Shown: piece by piece, positions 62,346-64,000 of the stretch
Numbering within the stretch: the first letter of the stretch is position 1
Layout of the letters: each line of letters begins with the position of its first letter
Source: an uncultured Blastocatellia bacterium
GTDB taxonomy: Bacteria; Acidobacteriota; Blastocatellia; HR10
DNA length: 64,000 bases
Reading direction: 5' to 3'
NCBI GenBank assembly: GCA_937934295.1
Contig: CALHAI010000022.1
Coordinates: forward strand, 1 to 64,000
The notes under the pieces: generated by a model
Seen by the model: the letters and a program-made list of their open reading frames with translations, nothing else
Database searches by the model: none
What the model was told of the DNA's origin: nothing
Made by a program: the position numbers and the translations under genes

Positions 62346-64000
62346 CTATTGCACGGGCCGCGGCGGTTCGTTCAAGAGCGAGCGGACCGCCTGCAACAGC
62401 CCCTCGATCCGATAGGGCTTTTGCACGAACTGCACATGGGGATGCTTGGGGAAGCGTGCTTTCAGATCTTCCAGGCTATAGCCGCTGCACAGGACGATTT
62501 TCACCTCGGGATCCATCTCCACCAACCGCTCATAGCACATGAAGCCCCCCATCCGGGGCATCGTCACGTCGAGGATCACGAGCGCGATCTCCCCCCGCCG
62601 CTCTCGATAGGTCTCAAGCGCTTCGACACCATCCGAGGCCAGGAGCACGTCATAACCGTGGCGCGTGAGAATGAGCGTGGCGACGCGCCGCACGGCCGGC
62701 TCATCATCAACAAGAAGGATGAGCGGACGAGCGCGCGAAGGCCCCTCGGAGACCTCAAGCGTGAGCGCCTCCGAAGCGACCGGCAGATAGAGCGCGAACG
62801 TCGTCCCCTGCCCCGGCCGGCTCTCGACATCAAGGAATCCTCCGGCGTTTTTCACGATGCCGTAGACGACCGCCAGACCCAAGCCCGTCCCTTTCCCCAC
62901 CTCTTTCATCGTGAAAAACGGATCGAAGATGCGCGAGATCTTCTCCGACGCGATCCCCACGCCGGTGTCGGAGACCCATATCCCCACGTAGTCGCCGGCA
63001 AGGACCTCGCCCGCCCGCACGTACGGATGATCCGGCGAGAGGGTGACGTTCTTCGTTCGAAGCGTCAACTGCCCGCCCTCCGACATCGCATCGCGCGCGT
63101 TCACGCAGAGATTCATGAGCGCCTGCTCCAGATGCGCCGGATTCATGCAAACGGCGCGCAGGTTCGGCGCCAGCTCCGTCCGAATGTGAATGCTCGTATC
63201 GAAGGAGCCTCGCAGCAAGCGCGCGAGCCTCTCCACCACTTCGTTCACGTTCACCAAGACGGGCTGGGCCGTCGAAGGGCGACTGAAGAGCAGAAGCTGC
63301 GACGTCAGCTCGGCCGCTCGCCGCGCCGCTTCTTCGATCGCCTGAAGGGGCTGACGCGCCGGATCCTCCGGCCGAAGCTGGGCCAGGAGAAGCGAAGCGT
63401 AGCCGAGGATCACCGTGAGCAGGTTGTTGAAATTGTGCGCGATCCCGGCGGCCAACGTGCCGACACTCTCCAGCCGCTGCGCGTACAAGAGCTGCCGCTG
63501 CAACCGATGCCGTTCCGTCACGTCAATGAGCAATCCCTCGTAATACAGCACGTTCCCCTCGGGATCAGTCACCGCTCGGGCATATTCCTGCACGAAGACG
63601 CGTCCGCCATCTCGCCGGCGCAATTCGAATTCGACGCCATCGAGCCGCCCCGTACGGTGCAAGATTTCCATGTTCTTCCGACGCTCGGAGACATCCACGT
63701 AGAGATCGCGCTCGATGTCCACCTGCAACAGCTCCTCCACCGAATCATACCCGAGCATGCGCGCCAGCGCCGGATTCGCTGCGAGGATCCGCCCTTGAGG
63801 AGTGCTTTGATAAATTCCCACGACGGCGTTCTCGAAGATACTGCGGTATCGCGCCTCCAAGTGCCGAGCCTGCTGATACAGCTCCGCATGTCGCAGCGCA
63901 AGCCCCACTTGATAACTGACGGCGCGAACCAGCTCGATCTCCTCCGCACTCCAAGTCCGGGTCCGATTCACCATCGTGAACCAGAGAACAGCCTGAAGCC
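62346..64000 (-). CDS. Hybrid sensor histidine kinase (GAF-PAS-HisKA-HATPase-REC), 5' end outside window
   Basis: The C-terminal 550 or so residues of a larger protein; the frame stays open to the window edge, where it reads the end of a GAF domain (EIELVRAVSYQVGLALRHAE). A PAS domain follows (YRSIFENAVVGIYQSTPQGR), then HisKA with the phospho-His in GIAHNFNNLL, an ATPase domain (NLCVNARDAM, GVGIASEKIS, GTGLGL) and a C-terminal receiver with its Asp in VILDVTMPRMGG. The PAS and kinase parts resemble those of the big hybrid kinase at 33.4-37.3 kb, so the two are paralogues. It lies convergent to lpxC, seven bases apart. Confidence 0.9.
   Translation of the reverse strand, partial: LQAVLWFTMVNRTRTWSAEEIELVRAVSYQVGLALRHAELYQQARHLEARYRSIFENAVVGIYQSTPQGRILAANPALARMLGYDSVEELLQVDIERDLYVDVSERRKNMEILHRTGRLDGVEFELRRRDGGRVFVQEYARAVTDPEGNVLYYEGLLIDVTERHRLQRQLLYAQRLESVGTLAAGIAHNFNNLLTVILGYASLLLAQLRPEDPARQPLQAIEEAARRAAELTSQLLLFSRPSTAQPVLVNVNEVVERLARLLRGSFDTSIHIRTELAPNLRAVCMNPAHLEQALMNLCVNARDAMSEGGQLTLRTKNVTLSPDHPYVRAGEVLAGDYVGIWVSDTGVGIASEKISRIFDPFFTMKEVGKGTGLGLAVVYGIVKNAGGFLDVESRPGQGTTFALYLPVASEALTLEVSEGPSRARPLILLVDDEPAVRRVATLILTRHGYDVLLASDGVEALETYRERRGEIALVILDVTMPRMGGFMCYERLVEMDPEVKIVLCSGYSLEDLKARFPKHPHVQFVQKPYRIEGLLQAVRSLLNEPPRPVQ

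Overview
The window is about 62% GC by eye, densely coded on both strands, and reads as chromosome of a free-living diderm heterotroph, most likely an acidobacterium. The lineage call rests on a VWFA-related protein of the acidobacterial type (14.9 kb), a two-component propeller kinase, lpxC (lipid A, so an outer membrane), and exported M14, M28 and penicillin-acylase family hydrolases. It is an inference; no rRNA gene is present. There is no phage, IS element or CRISPR array. Genes are closely packed with many ATGA-type stop/start overlaps, and intrinsic terminators are almost absent, fitting the rho gene at 47.6 kb.

Layout. 0-8.8 kb: remnant of an RND efflux gene, then exported hydrolases (M14 carboxypeptidase-like, gamma-glutamyltransferase, penicillin-acylase family) and a winged-helix/AAA ATPase. 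8.9-14.5 kb: a fused, domain-swapped aconitase-family enzyme, acetyl-CoA synthetase and a CPA2 antiporter. 14.5-17.2 kb: FmdB zinc ribbon, VWFA protein and a divergent MreB. 17.2-24.3 kb (minus): YIP1-like protein, thiol-redox protein, MscS channel, thymidine kinase, amidohydrolase, leucine-type dehydrogenase and an ArnT/PMT-like glycosyltransferase. 24.4-29.2 kb: cimA with a leader-peptide attenuator, a 2-oxoacid dehydrogenase E1-alpha gene, and an acetolactate-synthase-like gene on the other strand. 29.4-37.3 kb: signalling operon (excisionase-type HTH, propeller histidine kinase, CheY-like regulator, large hybrid kinase). 37.4-46.8 kb: M28 peptidase, aspartate aminotransferase, coaD, prfB with its programmed frameshift, ftsK, GTP-type pckG. 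46.9-54.6 kb (minus): membrane protein, rho, engB, clpX, clpP, tig, two tRNA genes and a second clpX. 54.6-64 kb: OPT transporter, STAS protein, ExbB-ExbD-ExbD, YjbQ, serC, a decayed gene, an orphan EutN/CcmL-type shell protein, lpxC, and a hybrid kinase cut by the window end.

The standout is the 24.5-24.75 kb leader of cimA. It has a promoter, a short ORF of 29 codons ending in a Val-Leu-Thr-Leu-Val-Ile-Ile-Ile run, and three mutually exclusive RNA segments: a protector hairpin, a 16-bp antiterminator, and a perfect 15-bp terminator stem followed by a T-rich tract. The short ORF's stop codon lies inside the antiterminator strand. This is the complete architecture of ribosome-mediated transcription attenuation, here in front of citramalate synthase, the entry enzyme of threonine-independent isoleucine synthesis. 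A second recurring feature is a set of promoters abutting start codons that lack a Shine-Dalgarno sequence (antiporter, serC, EutN-like gene), suggesting leaderless or nearly leaderless mRNAs.

How the genes work together. Exported hydrolases would release amino acids and small amides. Acs, the aconitase-family enzyme and PEP carboxykinase connect acetate to the TCA cycle and gluconeogenesis. cimA, the E1-alpha protein, the leucine-type dehydrogenase, the acetolactate-synthase-like enzyme and the aminotransferase all act on 2-oxo or branched-chain amino acids. The Tig-ClpP-ClpX block handles new-protein folding and turnover. Positions of short sites were counted by hand and may be off by one or two bases.
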